Below, piece after piece: positions 1-10,199 of a stretch of 64,000 bases of DNA. Origin of the DNA: Terriglobales bacterium (GTDB lineage: Bacteria; Acidobacteriota; Terriglobia; Bryobacterales; Bryobacteraceae). The stretch spans positions 1-64,000 of the forward strand of contig JAIXQP010000041.1 in NCBI GenBank assembly GCA_027485675.1, written 5' to 3'. A model generated the notes under the pieces. That model searched no databases. It was not told the origin of the DNA and was given only the letters and a program-made list of their open reading frames with translations. Numbering within the stretch: position 1 is the first letter of the stretch; each line of letters begins with the position of its first letter. A program made the position numbers and the translations under genes.

Positions 1-605
1 AAACCCGTTGGCTTCGTTCCGCAATCCAACAGCCAGGCCAGGCCCAACCAGCCGAAGCCCCCTTGGCTTCGTTCCGTAATTCGACCAGCCAGCCAAGCCG
101 AGGCCTCAGAAACGCCCACGCCAAACCCGTTGGCTTCGTTCCGTAATCCGACCAGCCAGCCAGCCAAGCCGAGGCCGCAGAAACGCCCAGGTCAAACCCG
201 TTGGCTTCGTTCCGCAATCCAGCAGCCAGGCCAGGCCCAGCAAGCCGAAGCCCCATTGGCTTCGTTTCGTAATTTGACCGTCGGCCAGACAACCAAGCCA
301 AAGCCGCAGAAAAGCCCAACCCAAACCCGTTGGCTTCGTTCCGTAATCCGACCAGCCAGCCAGCCAGCCAAGCCGAGGCCGCAGAAACGCCCAGGTCAAA
401 CCCGTTGGCTTCGTTTCGTAATTCGACCACCAGACCAGTCGGAACCAACCGAGGCCCCCTTGGCTTCGTTCCGTAATTTGACCGTCGGCTAGACAACCAA
501 GCCAAGCCCGCGAAACACCCACGCCAAACCCGTTGGCTTCGTTTCGTAATCCAACAGCCAGGCCAGGCCCAGCCAGCCGAAGCCCCATTGGCTTCGTTTC
601 GTAAT
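1..605. repeat. Ten-copy imperfect tandem repeat array
   Basis: An 18-nt core TTGGCTTCGTTYCGYAAT occurs ten times, starting at 8, 63, 130, 201, 256, 330, 405, 460, 533 and 588. Six copies (8, 130, 201, 330, 405, 533) are preceded by AAACCCG and four (63, 256, 460, 588) by GCCCC plus C or A. Every copy of the second class starts exactly 55 nt after one of the first class; the other intervals are 67-75 nt. Between cores lie short CAGCCAGCC/CCAAGCC runs. Open frames cross the array on both strands, but their translations only restate the repeat, so I call no gene here. The array may extend past the left edge. Confidence 0.9.
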
Positions 606-630
606 CTGACCGTCCGCCAGCCCGTCAGCC

Positions 631-1470
631 CTACCCGGCCAACGCAAAACGCAGGGCCCCGGCCGCCGTTCGGATCGCCTCCCGCGCCGCCGCGAAAACC
701 CCAGTCATCAACGCAAACCCATGCACCGTCCCCGGGTAGTCGTGGTGCTCCACAGCCACTCCCGCCGCCCGGAGCCACTCAACAAATCGCAGATTCTCCT
801 CCCGCAGCGGATCCACCTCCGCTGTCACCAAAAACGTCGGCGGAAACCGCTGGTAATCCGTCGCAAACAGCGGCGACACATCGGGCCTCGTTTCGTATTC
901 TGGCGCATAGGCCTGCCAGCCCCGCTGCATGTCCGCCGCCGTCGGCCAGGGCCCGTCGGGCACCGCCTGGTTACTCGTCGCGTCCAGCATCGGATAGAAC
1001 AACATCTGCCAGCGAAACCCCGTTGCCGCCAGCGCCGCGGCCAAGGCCCCGCCGGCGCTATCGCCGCCAATCGCCACGCGGTCGGCCTCACTCCACATCC
1101 AGTCGGCCGCCGCCAACCCGTCTTCGTAAGCCGCCGGGTAAGGGTGCTCCGGCGCCAGCCGGTAGTCCACCGCGCACACCCGGCAGCCGGACCGCCCCGC
1201 CAACTCCCGGCAGAACAGATCGTGCGTCTCGAGGTCGCCGCTGATAAACCGGCCCCCGTGAAAGTACAGCAGAGCCCCTCCCGAAGGCTCCCCATAAAGC
1301 CGCACCGGAACCCCATGCGCCACCGCGTCGGTCACCGCCACCGGCTCGTCATACGGCAACTGATGCCGCATCGCCGCCCGCATCGCCGCCCGCGTCTCGG
1401 CAATCGTCATCTCCCCGCGCGGCTTCGCGCCCGCGCAGAGTGCTATATAGCGATCTAAGTCGCCAGGCAC
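631..1470 (-). CDS. Alpha/beta-hydrolase esterase (HSL / family IV type)
   Basis: A 279-residue protein predicted to hydrolyse carboxyl esters in the cytoplasm; no signal peptide is seen. It carries the family IV (hormone-sensitive-lipase-like) oxyanion motif HGG at residues 71-73, the nucleophile elbow GDSAGG with Ser138, the acid in DPLREE (Asp220) and the His in HGF (His250). It is the last gene of a minus-strand operon and its ATG lies 16 nt inside the preceding DJ-1/PfpI gene, so translation is probably coupled. The substrate cannot be told from sequence. Confidence 0.88.
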   Translation of the reverse strand: MPGDLDRYIALCAGAKPRGEMTIAETRAAMRAAMRHQLPYDEPVAVTDAVAHGVPVRLYGEPSGGALLYFHGGRFISGDLETHDLFCRELAGRSGCRVCAVDYRLAPEHPYPAAYEDGLAAADWMWSEADRVAIGGDSAGGALAAALAATGFRWQMLFYPMLDATSNQAVPDGPWPTAADMQRGWQAYAPEYETRPDVSPLFATDYQRFPPTFLVTAEVDPLREENLRFVEWLRAAGVAVEHHDYPGTVHGFALMTGVFAAAREAIRTAAGALRFALAG

Positions 1471-2003
1471 GCCATCACCTCACGGTAAAACTCCGGATGC
1501 GACTCCCACGTCTGCGCCGTCACTAGGTTCTTATCCCGCACCGCCTGCCAGTGCTCCCACTTGCCCCCGGCCTGGATCACTTCAAACTTCACATGCTCAT
1601 AGCACGTCACCCGCCGGCCCTTCACCATCCCCGCCGCAATCAGCACCTGAATCCCGTGGCAGATCGCGAACACCCACTTGCCCATCTCCCCGAACGACCG
1701 CACAATCGCCAGCACCCGCACGTCACTCCGCAGATACTCCGGCGCCCGCCCGCCCAGAATCAGCACCGCGTCAAAGTCCGCCGGCCGGATGTCGTCAAAG
1801 GCGAGCTCAGCCTCCACGCCATACCCCCGCCTCTCCACATACGTGTCCCAACCCGGCTCAAAGTCGTGCATCACCAGGTTCAGCCGCCGCTTCTCCCGCG
1901 CCGCCACCACCGCCTGATACCCCTCTTCCCGCAGCCGGTGGATCGCATACCAGCACTCGTAGCTCTCCCCGCCGTCACCGGTCAAAATCAGAACGCTCTT
2001 CAT
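1455..2003 (-). CDS. DJ-1/PfpI family protein
   Basis: A 182-residue class I glutamine-amidotransferase-like fold protein. The nucleophile elbow is AICHG with Cys115-His116, and an acidic residue near the N-terminus (GGESYE, around Glu13) could play the usual partner role. Known members act as glyoxalases/deglycases, chaperones or, rarely, proteases; none can be chosen here. The ATG at 2003 is favoured over longer upstream readings because it overlaps the preceding FG-GAP gene stop as ATGA and begins the conserved first beta strand (MKSVLIL). Confidence 0.85.
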   Translation of the reverse strand: MKSVLILTGDGGESYECWYAIHRLREEGYQAVVAAREKRRLNLVMHDFEPGWDTYVERRGYGVEAELAFDDIRPADFDAVLILGGRAPEYLRSDVRVLAIVRSFGEMGKWVFAICHGIQVLIAAGMVKGRRVTCYEHVKFEVIQAGGKWEHWQAVRDKNLVTAQTWESHPEFYREVMACLAT

Positions 2004-3106
2004 TTCGTCAAGTTCTCGAACCAGTAGCAGCCGCTCTTGCCACCCACGGCAAAGTCCAGATCGCCATCGCCATCCACATCGCCCACCGCAATCTGCATCC
2101 CCGCCCCGGCCATCCCGCCGTACTCGATAATGTGCCGCACCCATTCGATGCGTTTGCCGTCCGTCGTCCGCTGATACTCATACCAGTAGATCCCCAGCGC
2201 ATCGTTCACGCCCGGCTCATGGTCATGCGCGAACAGCCGCTTGCCCGCGATCAGATCCTTCTTGCCGTCGCCGTTCAGATCCACCATCGCCGTCGCGTGC
2301 GCCTGGCTCCACACATCGTCCACCTTCTGCTCATTGCTGAACTTGCCATCGGCCTCCTGCGTCAGCCAGTAGATGCCGAAGTCATGCGCATGCGGCCAGA
2401 CCAGGTCGTTTCGCCCATCGCCATTCACGTCGAGCGTGTAGATAAACCCGGTCGCCTTCTTGATGTCCCAAGCCGCGTGCTCCGTCCACGTCGGCGCCTC
2501 CAGCCAACCCTTCGGCGTCAGGATATCCGTCTTGCCGTCACCGTTCACGTCCCCGGCGCCGATCCCGTGCCCGAAGTTCTTCTCGTTCGCCAGCTTCCGT
2601 TCGAACTTGCCCTTGTTGAACTCGTAGTAAACGGTCGGCCCCTTGCCGCCGAACTGCGGCAGAATCTCATTGGCCTTGCCGTCGCCGTTCAGGTCCACGA
2701 AGAACATGAACTCCACGCTATGGCCCTCGTCGATCGGGTGCTCCTTCCAGGTCCCCGCCTTGCCCGGGTTCTCAAACCACGAGATCCGCTTCGAGAAGTA
2801 GGTACAACTGATGATGTCCATGCGGCCATCCCCGTTGACGTCCATCGTCAGATCCGTGAAGTTATCGATGTAGTTGTTCAGAAACCCCATCGTCCGGAAC
2901 TTGTGGCTCTTCCACTTCTTGCCCGGCAACTGCTCGTGCCAGTATTCGCCGTTGACGACGTCCATGCGGCCGTCCCCGTTCAAGTCGGCAAGTGCCGCCG
3001 TCTCGTTCGCTCCAAAGTGGAGCTGGTGCTTCCGGAACGGAATGTCTTCATTGCGGCCGGCCCAGAGCGATCCGGCGGCCAGGAGAATTAGAGCGAAACG
3101 CTGCAT
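2000..3106 (-). CDS. Secreted FG-GAP/VCBS repeat protein
   Basis: A 368-residue protein with an N-terminal signal peptide (MQRFALILLAAGSLWAG) and about seven calcium-binding-like D-x-N-G-D-G motifs (DLNGDGRMD, DVNGDGKTD, DVDGDGDLD and others) spaced through the chain, as in FG-GAP/VCBS beta-propellers. A propeller probably exposed outside the inner membrane is likely; a ligand is not predictable. The ATG at 3106 starts the signal peptide; longer readings have low-complexity Arg/Ser-rich N-termini typical of shadow translation. It lies 10 nt after the Nudix gene and overlaps the DJ-1 gene by 4 nt. Confidence 0.87.
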   Translation of the reverse strand: MQRFALILLAAGSLWAGRNEDIPFRKHQLHFGANETAALADLNGDGRMDVVNGEYWHEQLPGKKWKSHKFRTMGFLNNYIDNFTDLTMDVNGDGRMDIISCTYFSKRISWFENPGKAGTWKEHPIDEGHSVEFMFFVDLNGDGKANEILPQFGGKGPTVYYEFNKGKFERKLANEKNFGHGIGAGDVNGDGKTDILTPKGWLEAPTWTEHAAWDIKKATGFIYTLDVNGDGRNDLVWPHAHDFGIYWLTQEADGKFSNEQKVDDVWSQAHATAMVDLNGDGKKDLIAGKRLFAHDHEPGVNDALGIYWYEYQRTTDGKRIEWVRHIIEYGGMAGAGMQIAVGDVDGDGDLDFAVGGKSGCYWFENLTK

Positions 3107-3116
3107 CGCCCCGATT

Positions 3117-3502
3117 CTATCGGAGAATGCCCCGCCGTAGCAGGTCCGGTAGAATCTGCCGCCGGATGCTCGGCGAAACCAGCTCCCGGTCGTCCCTGGC
3201 GCCGAACCAGACCAGCTCCGCAATCTCGCCGCTCGCCGCCGGCTCGCCGCCCAGCACCCCGGTATAGAGCGAGATCCGCACCCGCCGCGGATCGCCCGCC
3301 GCCTCGTCCTCGTAGGTGCCGAAGGGCGCGAGGGCGCTGACCGTCGTCCCGAGCTCCTCACCGATCTCGCGCTCCAAAGCCTGCTCCTCCGTCTCGCCCT
3401 CGTCCGGCTTCCCGCCGGGAAGAATCAGCAGGTCCGTCCCGTAGCGCTTCCGGCAAAGCAGCAGGCGGTTCTCCCGCACCACGAGGAGTCCAATTTTGTA
3501 GA

Positions 3503-3506
<4 letters not shown>
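3117..3506 (-). CDS. Nudix hydrolase
   Basis: A 129-residue single-domain Nudix hydrolase. The Nudix box G-x5-E-x7-REUxEExGU is complete at about residues 32-54, including REIGEELG, so the metal-binding glutamates are present. Members hydrolyse nucleoside diphosphates linked to another moiety; the substrate here is unknown. The ATG at 3506 overlaps the stop of the U32 gene as ATGA, which sets the start and suggests coupled translation. Confidence 0.92.
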
Positions 3507-5893
<2,387 letters not shown>

Positions 5894-5941
5894 TTCTCTA
5901 GGATAGCGCCCCGCCTTGTGATACTCTAAGGATTAAGGCGT

Positions 5942-6016
5942 GGCGCTATCGTCTAGTGGTTAGGACGGGGCCCTCTCAAGGCCCAGGCAGGAGTTCAATT
6001 CTCCTTAGCGCTACCA
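5942..6016 (+). tRNA. tRNA-Glu (anticodon CTC)
   Basis: A complete cloverleaf: acceptor GGCGCTA/TAGCGCT, D arm TCTAGTGGTTAGGA, anticodon stem GGGCC/GGCCC around loop CTCTCAA with anticodon CTC at 5975-5977, T arm AGGAG/CTCCT with TTCAATT loop, discriminator A6013 and an encoded CCA at 6014-6016. The terminal pair is G1-U72, a wobble rather than a Watson-Crick pair. The anticodon reads GAG. Confidence 0.96.
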
Positions 6017-6023
6017 AAGATCG

Positions 6024-6317
6024 CTAGATATTGCCAAACTTGTCCCAGTCATACTGACTGTTGCCAGGTTTGGCTTTATTGTTTTTCCGACCCAACGCCA
6101 GGATGTGCTGGTCGGACCCGACCGGCGATCCGCGATACACCCACGCTACGCCGGTATCATTGGTCAAGTGCGCATGCTTGGCGTGCGCATGCAACGCCGT
6201 CGGGCCCTTTGTCCCATACTCAGGGGCCCGTGAGCGGACTTCGGTCAACTTGTTCAAGATACTCTGGTCGGCCTCGCACGCAGTACGTAACTCGGCCGTC
6301 TCATAAGTCATTGCCAT
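6024..6317 (-). CDS. Hypothetical 97-residue protein
   Basis: I do not recognise this family. The ATG at 6317 has a strong AGGAGG 11 nt upstream, which supports a real gene. The first half is polar and probably helical (TAELRTACEADQSILNKL); the second half is rich in His and aromatics (HAHAKHAHL, VAWVYRG) and ends in YDWDKFGNI. The HILALGRKN segment recalls the last strand of RelE/ParE-like toxins, but there is no antitoxin partner beside it, so that is only a thought. It lies between tRNA-Glu and the DUF72 gene, on the same strand as the latter. Confidence 0.6.
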   Translation of the reverse strand: MAMTYETAELRTACEADQSILNKLTEVRSRAPEYGTKGPTALHAHAKHAHLTNDTGVAWVYRGSPVGSDQHILALGRKNNKAKPGNSQYDWDKFGNI

Positions 6318-6382
6318 TTCTGGAAAATCCTCCTGAATTATGCTAACCCCAGAGCACAAGGGAAGCAACTGAGGATTTCTCC

Positions 6383-7276
6383 CTAGGCGACTGCCAAATG
6401 CCGCAACAACGGGCCTTCCGTGCGCGAAGGCTGCCGCTTGGGCGTGGCAAAACGCCGGTTCATTTCTAACGCATTCCAAAACGAATGGCCACCCGCATCG
6501 TTCGTGAAAAACACAAACGATTTGTCGGCGAACGCCGCCACATCCCGGATCCGCGTCTGCCACTCATCTAACTCCGCCACCGAGTATTTGTACCCGGCGC
6601 CGCGCGAGGGCTGACGCTCTTCAAAATCGACATACCAATCCGGCCGCTGCTTGCCATGCAGCCGCACATAGCCGATTCCCGAAGTCAGGTGCGCCGTCGG
6701 ACCCATCGCCCGGATGTGGTCCGGCTGATCGATGTTGGCAAACCCCACCCGGTAGTCGATGAACGTTCCAATCGCCTCCGGGCAGCCCCAACTCTCATGC
6801 CGCATCTCCGCCACCAACGGGAATTCCGCAAAGGCCCGGCGCAACTGAATGAAGTAGTCCCGATTCTCCTGCGTGAACCGGAAGGACCACGGAAACGTCA
6901 TCAGCACCGCACCGAGCTTCTTCGCCCGGCGCAGCGGCCGCAAGGCCGCGCAGAACGCTTCCACCGAGGGGATGTCCATCCGCCGCTCGTGCGTGAACTG
7001 ACGGTGCAGTCGCGCCACGAACTGAAAGCGCGGATTGCACGCGCTCTTGTCGAGCCACAGCTTCACCACTTCCGGCCGCGGGTAGGAGTCGAAGCTCGAC
7101 GGGATCTCCGCGATGTCAAACCGTTCGGCAATGAACTGCAAGGGATGAAATCCCTTCGGTTTGCCGGAAGGATAGATGACCCCTTCCCAGTGGGGAAAGT
7201 TCCAGCCGGAAGGGCCGACGAGCACGGGGGTGCTGGCGGGCATCAGGGTCTCGGGGTCCAATTGGAACTTGGTCAT
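6383..7276 (-). CDS. DUF72 (YecE-like) family protein
   Basis: A 297-residue TIM-barrel-like DUF72 protein of unknown function. Family features include the N-terminal VGPSGWNFPHWEG, the mid-region VARLHRQFTHERR and the later AEMRHESW and YVRLHGK stretches. The ATG at 7276 follows GAGAGG at a sensible distance; an upstream in-frame ATG would add 22 residues without family similarity. No signal peptide. The downstream small orphan may be co-transcribed (65-nt gap). Confidence 0.85.
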   Translation of the reverse strand: MTKFQLDPETLMPASTPVLVGPSGWNFPHWEGVIYPSGKPKGFHPLQFIAERFDIAEIPSSFDSYPRPEVVKLWLDKSACNPRFQFVARLHRQFTHERRMDIPSVEAFCAALRPLRRAKKLGAVLMTFPWSFRFTQENRDYFIQLRRAFAEFPLVAEMRHESWGCPEAIGTFIDYRVGFANIDQPDHIRAMGPTAHLTSGIGYVRLHGKQRPDWYVDFEERQPSRGAGYKYSVAELDEWQTRIRDVAAFADKSFVFFTNDAGGHSFWNALEMNRRFATPKRQPSRTEGPLLRHLAVA

Positions 7277-7450
7277 GACAGGCCTCTCGGGGATTTGCTG
7301 TTTGTTCGCCCCCAGAATAAGGCAGATCCCGCCCGCCGTCAAGAGAATTATTCGCCTCTTGTTCGCCTCTTTGCCAAGCCAAAAAAAAGGCGCCGCATTG
7401 TAACCTGTGGTACCCCCCCAACGCTATACAATTAAATCCCCGTTACGAAG

Positions 7451-7489
7451 GACGGGCGCAAACCCCAAACCTCAAGTTATGCGCCCGTC
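7451..7489 (-). terminator. Stem-loop downstream of cysK
   Basis: A perfect 10-bp inverted repeat, GACGGGCGCA at 7451-7460 and TGCGCCCGTC at 7480-7489, with a 19-nt loop, 12 nt past the cysK stop. There is no T run on the minus strand after it, so it could be a terminator without a U tract or an mRNA-stabilising hairpin. The copies of ACGAAG on both sides are a small extra symmetry. Confidence 0.5.
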
Positions 7490-7501
7490 CACCTCACGAA
7501 G

Positions 7502-8455
7502 CTAGTCGAACATCCCTTCGTAGAGGACGCTGGACAGATAACGTTCGCCCGAGTCCGGCAACACGACGACGATTGATTTTCCCTTCATCTCCGGCTCTTT
7601 GGCGAGCCGCAACGCCGCGGCGGCCGCCGCGCCGCACGAGATGCCGCACAAGATCCCTTCTTCCTTGGCGAGGCGGCGGGCAACTTCGACGGCCTCTTCG
7701 TTCGTCACTTGCTCGACCCGGTCTACGATCGAGAGGTCCAGCGTATCCGGGATAAAGCCGGCGCCGATTCCCTGGATCTTGTGCGGGCCAGGCTTGACGG
7801 CCTCTCCACTGCGGGTCTGGGTGATCACCGGGCTATTCACCGGCTCAACGGCCACCGAAAGAATGCTCTTGCCGCGGGTGTGCTTGAAGTAGCGGGAGAC
7901 GCCGGTGATCGTGCCGCCGGTGCCTACGCCTGCCACTAAGGCGTCCATGTTGCCATCGAGATCGTTCCAGATCTCCGGTCCCGTGGTCTGTTCGTGAATC
8001 GCCGGATTAGCGGGATTCTTGAACTGCTGCAGCAGGATGTACCGGTTGGGGTCGCGCGCCACGAGCTCTTCAGCCTTCGCGATCGCTCCCTTCATGCCCA
8101 GGGGGCCGTCCGTCAAGACCAGATTGGCGCCGAAGGCTTTCAGCACTTTGCGGCGCTCAATCGACATGGTCTCCGGCATGGTCAGCGTGATGGAGTAACC
8201 GCGCGAGGCTGCTACGAAGGCGAGCGCAATGCCGGTGTTGCCGCTGGTGGGTTCGATCAGTTCTTTCCCCGGCGTCAGGATGCCGCGGTTCTCGGCGTCC
8301 CACACCATCGAGGCGCCGATGCGGCATTTGACGGAGTACGCCGGGTTGCGGCCTTCAATCTTCGCATAGACGGTGGCCCCGCCCGGCGCGACCACACGAT
8401 TGAGCTTCACGAGCGGCGTGTTGCCGATCGACAGCGAGTTGTCCTGATAGAGCAT
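7502..8455 (-). CDS. cysK: Cysteine synthase A (O-acetylserine sulfhydrylase)
   Basis: A 317-residue PLP enzyme that makes cysteine from O-acetylserine and sulfide. The Schiff-base Lys43 is in [11 protein letters not shown], the substrate loop TSGNTG is at 70-75 and the phosphate-binding GTGGT at 178-182; length is typical for CysK. The ATG at 8455 is preceded by GAAGGA. It follows an Rrf2 regulator by only 19 nt on the same strand, which suggests control by cysteine or sulfur supply as in CymR-type circuits (inference). Confidence 0.96.
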   Translation of the reverse strand: MLYQDNSLSIGNTPLVKLNRVVAPGGATVYAKIEGRNPAYSVKCRIGASMVWDAENRGILTPGKELIEPTSGNTGIALAFVAASRGYSITLTMPETMSIERRKVLKAFGANLVLTDGPLGMKGAIAKAEELVARDPNRYILLQQFKNPANPAIHEQTTGPEIWNDLDGNMDALVAGVGTGGTITGVSRYFKHTRGKSILSVAVEPVNSPVITQTRSGEAVKPGPHKIQGIGAGFIPDTLDLSIVDRVEQVTNEEAVEVARRLAKEEGILCGISCGAAAAAALRLAKEPEMKGKSIVVVLPDSGERYLSSVLYEGMFD

Positions 8456-8474
8456 GAATGAGCTTCCTTCGAAT

Positions 8475-8903
8475 TTAAATGTCCCAGTTCGGGATGTACT
8501 TGCCTTGCCGTTCCTTCCAGCGCACGGCCAGGTCGGCAAGGGTGGTTTGATCGATCACTGCGGCGACGGCCCGGTCCACCAGGCCCCACATTTCTGAAAA
8601 CGGTGTTTCGCCGCGGCGTTTCACCGCACCCGGCGGCGCACTTTTGGTGCCGTCGACATGCCGGATGACTTCGCCCACCGTGATGGTATCCGCGGGGCGC
8701 GCCAGCAGATAGCCCCCGTCGGCGCCCCGCCGGGATTCGACGAAACCTCCTTGCTTCAACCCGGCCAGAATCAATTCCAGAAACTTCTGCGGAATCTTCT
8801 GGCGCCGGGCGATGTCGGCTATCTTGATGGGCGTCGTGCCCCCATGGGCCGCCAGGTCAAACAGAGCGTGCAGCGCATATTCGCCTTTCACGGAGATCGT
8901 CAT
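8475..8903 (-). CDS. Rrf2-family transcriptional regulator
   Basis: A 142-residue winged-helix Rrf2 protein with the family N-terminus [18 protein letters not shown], a recognition helix near [10 protein letters not shown] and the wing [11 protein letters not shown]. It contains no cysteine, so it cannot bind the Fe-S cluster used by IscR/NsrR; this is the CymR-like condition, where the partner is CysK. Adjacent cysK makes that model attractive. No clear ribosome-binding site precedes the ATG at 8903, but the family N-terminus fixes the start. Confidence 0.92.
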   Translation of the reverse strand: MTISVKGEYALHALFDLAAHGGTTPIKIADIARRQKIPQKFLELILAGLKQGGFVESRRGADGGYLLARPADTITVGEVIRHVDGTKSAPPGAVKRRGETPFSEMWGLVDRAVAAVIDQTTLADLAVRWKERQGKYIPNWDI

Positions 8904-8931
8904 CGCAGTAGAAGAGAGGGACGGAAGAGGG

Positions 8932-8958
8932 AATCCCTAATTCCTACTAGGGATTATA
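8932..8958 (-). promoter_or_regulatory. Promoter and likely autoregulatory operator of Rrf2-cysK
   Basis: On the minus strand a perfect -10 hexamer TATAAT spans 8958-8953. It runs into an 8-bp perfect inverted repeat AATCCCTA (8932-8939) / TAGGGATT (8948-8955) with an 8-nt spacer. A repressor bound here would cover the -10 and start site. The -35 is weak (TTAAGG about 15 nt upstream), consistent with a regulated promoter. Assignment to the adjacent Rrf2 protein is inference. Confidence 0.65.
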
Positions 8959-8975
8959 CTATTTGCCCGGCGCCC

Positions 8976-10178
8976 TTAACTGGCCGCTGCTCTTTGCGCC
9001 CGTAACGGCACCCCGCGAACGGCGAGACTTTCAACGAGGCTCGCGTGGTAGCCGGGGTCGAGGAGGAAGTCGCTTCCGGAGGGCGTGGCCAATCCCTGAT
9101 GGACGAGCAGGAGCAGGAGCTGGGTTTCGCCGGCACTGAGCGCACTTCCGGGAACGCGGGCCAAGCCGTCGGGGCCGGCCTGCACTTTCCGCAGCAGATC
9201 CCGCGCGAACACCTGTCCATCGAGCGAGTCGAGAGAGGCGGCGGCCGCGGCCCATTGCGTCTCGGGCGGGCCCGCGCTGACGAGAGCGATCAGAATGATG
9301 ATCAGATCGAGCGACAGGGCGAGCGCGAACGAGAAAAGGTGCCGCGCCGTCGGCGCGCCGAACAGCTCCGTGAAGGCCAGCAGCAACTCCTCCTGGCTTG
9401 ACCCGGTGCGGTCCGTGAACTCGGCGAGCGACGGCATAGCGGGCCGTTCGACGGTGGCGGTGTGCAGGGTCTCGGCGACGCTCGTCCAGGGGATGCCGCT
9501 GGTCGCCTGCTGGTAGGCGCGCAACTGGTTGACGCTCGGGTCGCTGGCTTTGGCCCGCTGGCGCCACTGGGCGATGGCCTGCCGGGCGGCTTGAATTTGG
9601 GCTTGGGTTTGCTCGGCGATGCGGGTGTAGCGGGCGAAGGCGGAGTAGCGGACGCCTTCGCCCGCGCCTTCGCGGCCCTGCGCCTCCCGGGCGACGGCCT
9701 CCCGCACCTGCGCCAGGTAGGGGTCCGCGTCCACGGCCTTGGCCAGGTAGCCGACGCGCTTTTCCGCCTCGGTCATCTCCGTCAGAGCCACCACATGCTT
9801 CCGGGCCTCCGCTTCGGCGGCGGCGAGCGTTTCGTCGGTTTGCTGGGCGGCCTGGGCCAGCCGGTCGAACAGTTCGCGCTGCACGATAGCGGGCCGTTCC
9901 CGCTGGGCGAACCAGCTATAAAGACTCACGTAGGAGAACGCTACCGAGACGAGCGCCGTGATGGCGTAGACCACCAGAATCTGCGTGCGGCGGTGGCGGT
10001 GGCGCGTCAACAGCCACGCCGTGAAGAGCATCGCTGTTTGCACGCCCAGGGAGGCGAGGAAGGCGAACCAGCGCGAAAGGTACAACGTCATCCCTTCGAA
10101 CGTCGTGTACCAACTCACGATGGACAGCAGGAGGCTGGCAACGAACAAACCGCGGATCATCTGCTGCAGGCAACGCAA
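8976..10178 (-). CDS. Hypothetical membrane protein with long coiled coil
   Basis: A 400-residue protein of no family I recognise. Hydrophobic segments lie at about 8-24, 37-59 and 67-90, then a long Ala/Glu/Gln-rich helical stretch (about 95-230; QTDETLAAAEAEARKHV) suggests a coiled coil, then a fourth hydrophobic segment near 288-312 and a soluble C-terminal domain of about 85 residues with a winged-helix-like feel (AGETQLLLLLVHQGLATP). A second Met at residue 7 is an alternative start. It begins 21 nt after the sulfatase stop on the same strand. Confidence 0.72.
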   Translation of the reverse strand: MRCLQQMIRGLFVASLLLSIVSWYTTFEGMTLYLSRWFAFLASLGVQTAMLFTAWLLTRHRHRRTQILVVYAITALVSVAFSYVSLYSWFAQRERPAIVQRELFDRLAQAAQQTDETLAAAEAEARKHVVALTEMTEAEKRVGYLAKAVDADPYLAQVREAVAREAQGREGAGEGVRYSAFARYTRIAEQTQAQIQAARQAIAQWRQRAKASDPSVNQLRAYQQATSGIPWTSVAETLHTATVERPAMPSLAEFTDRTGSSQEELLLAFTELFGAPTARHLFSFALALSLDLIIILIALVSAGPPETQWAAAAASLDSLDGQVFARDLLRKVQAGPDGLARVPGSALSAGETQLLLLLVHQGLATPSGSDFLLDPGYHASLVESLAVRGVPLRAQRAAAS

Positions 10179-10199
10179 CCGGGCCGCGGAAAGTTCAGA

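Noticed and set aside
1-605. CRISPR array or protein-coding repeat
   Set aside because: Intervals vary between 55 and 75 nt, intervening sequences resemble one another instead of being unique spacers, and no cas gene is present. Open frames on both strands only translate the repeat.
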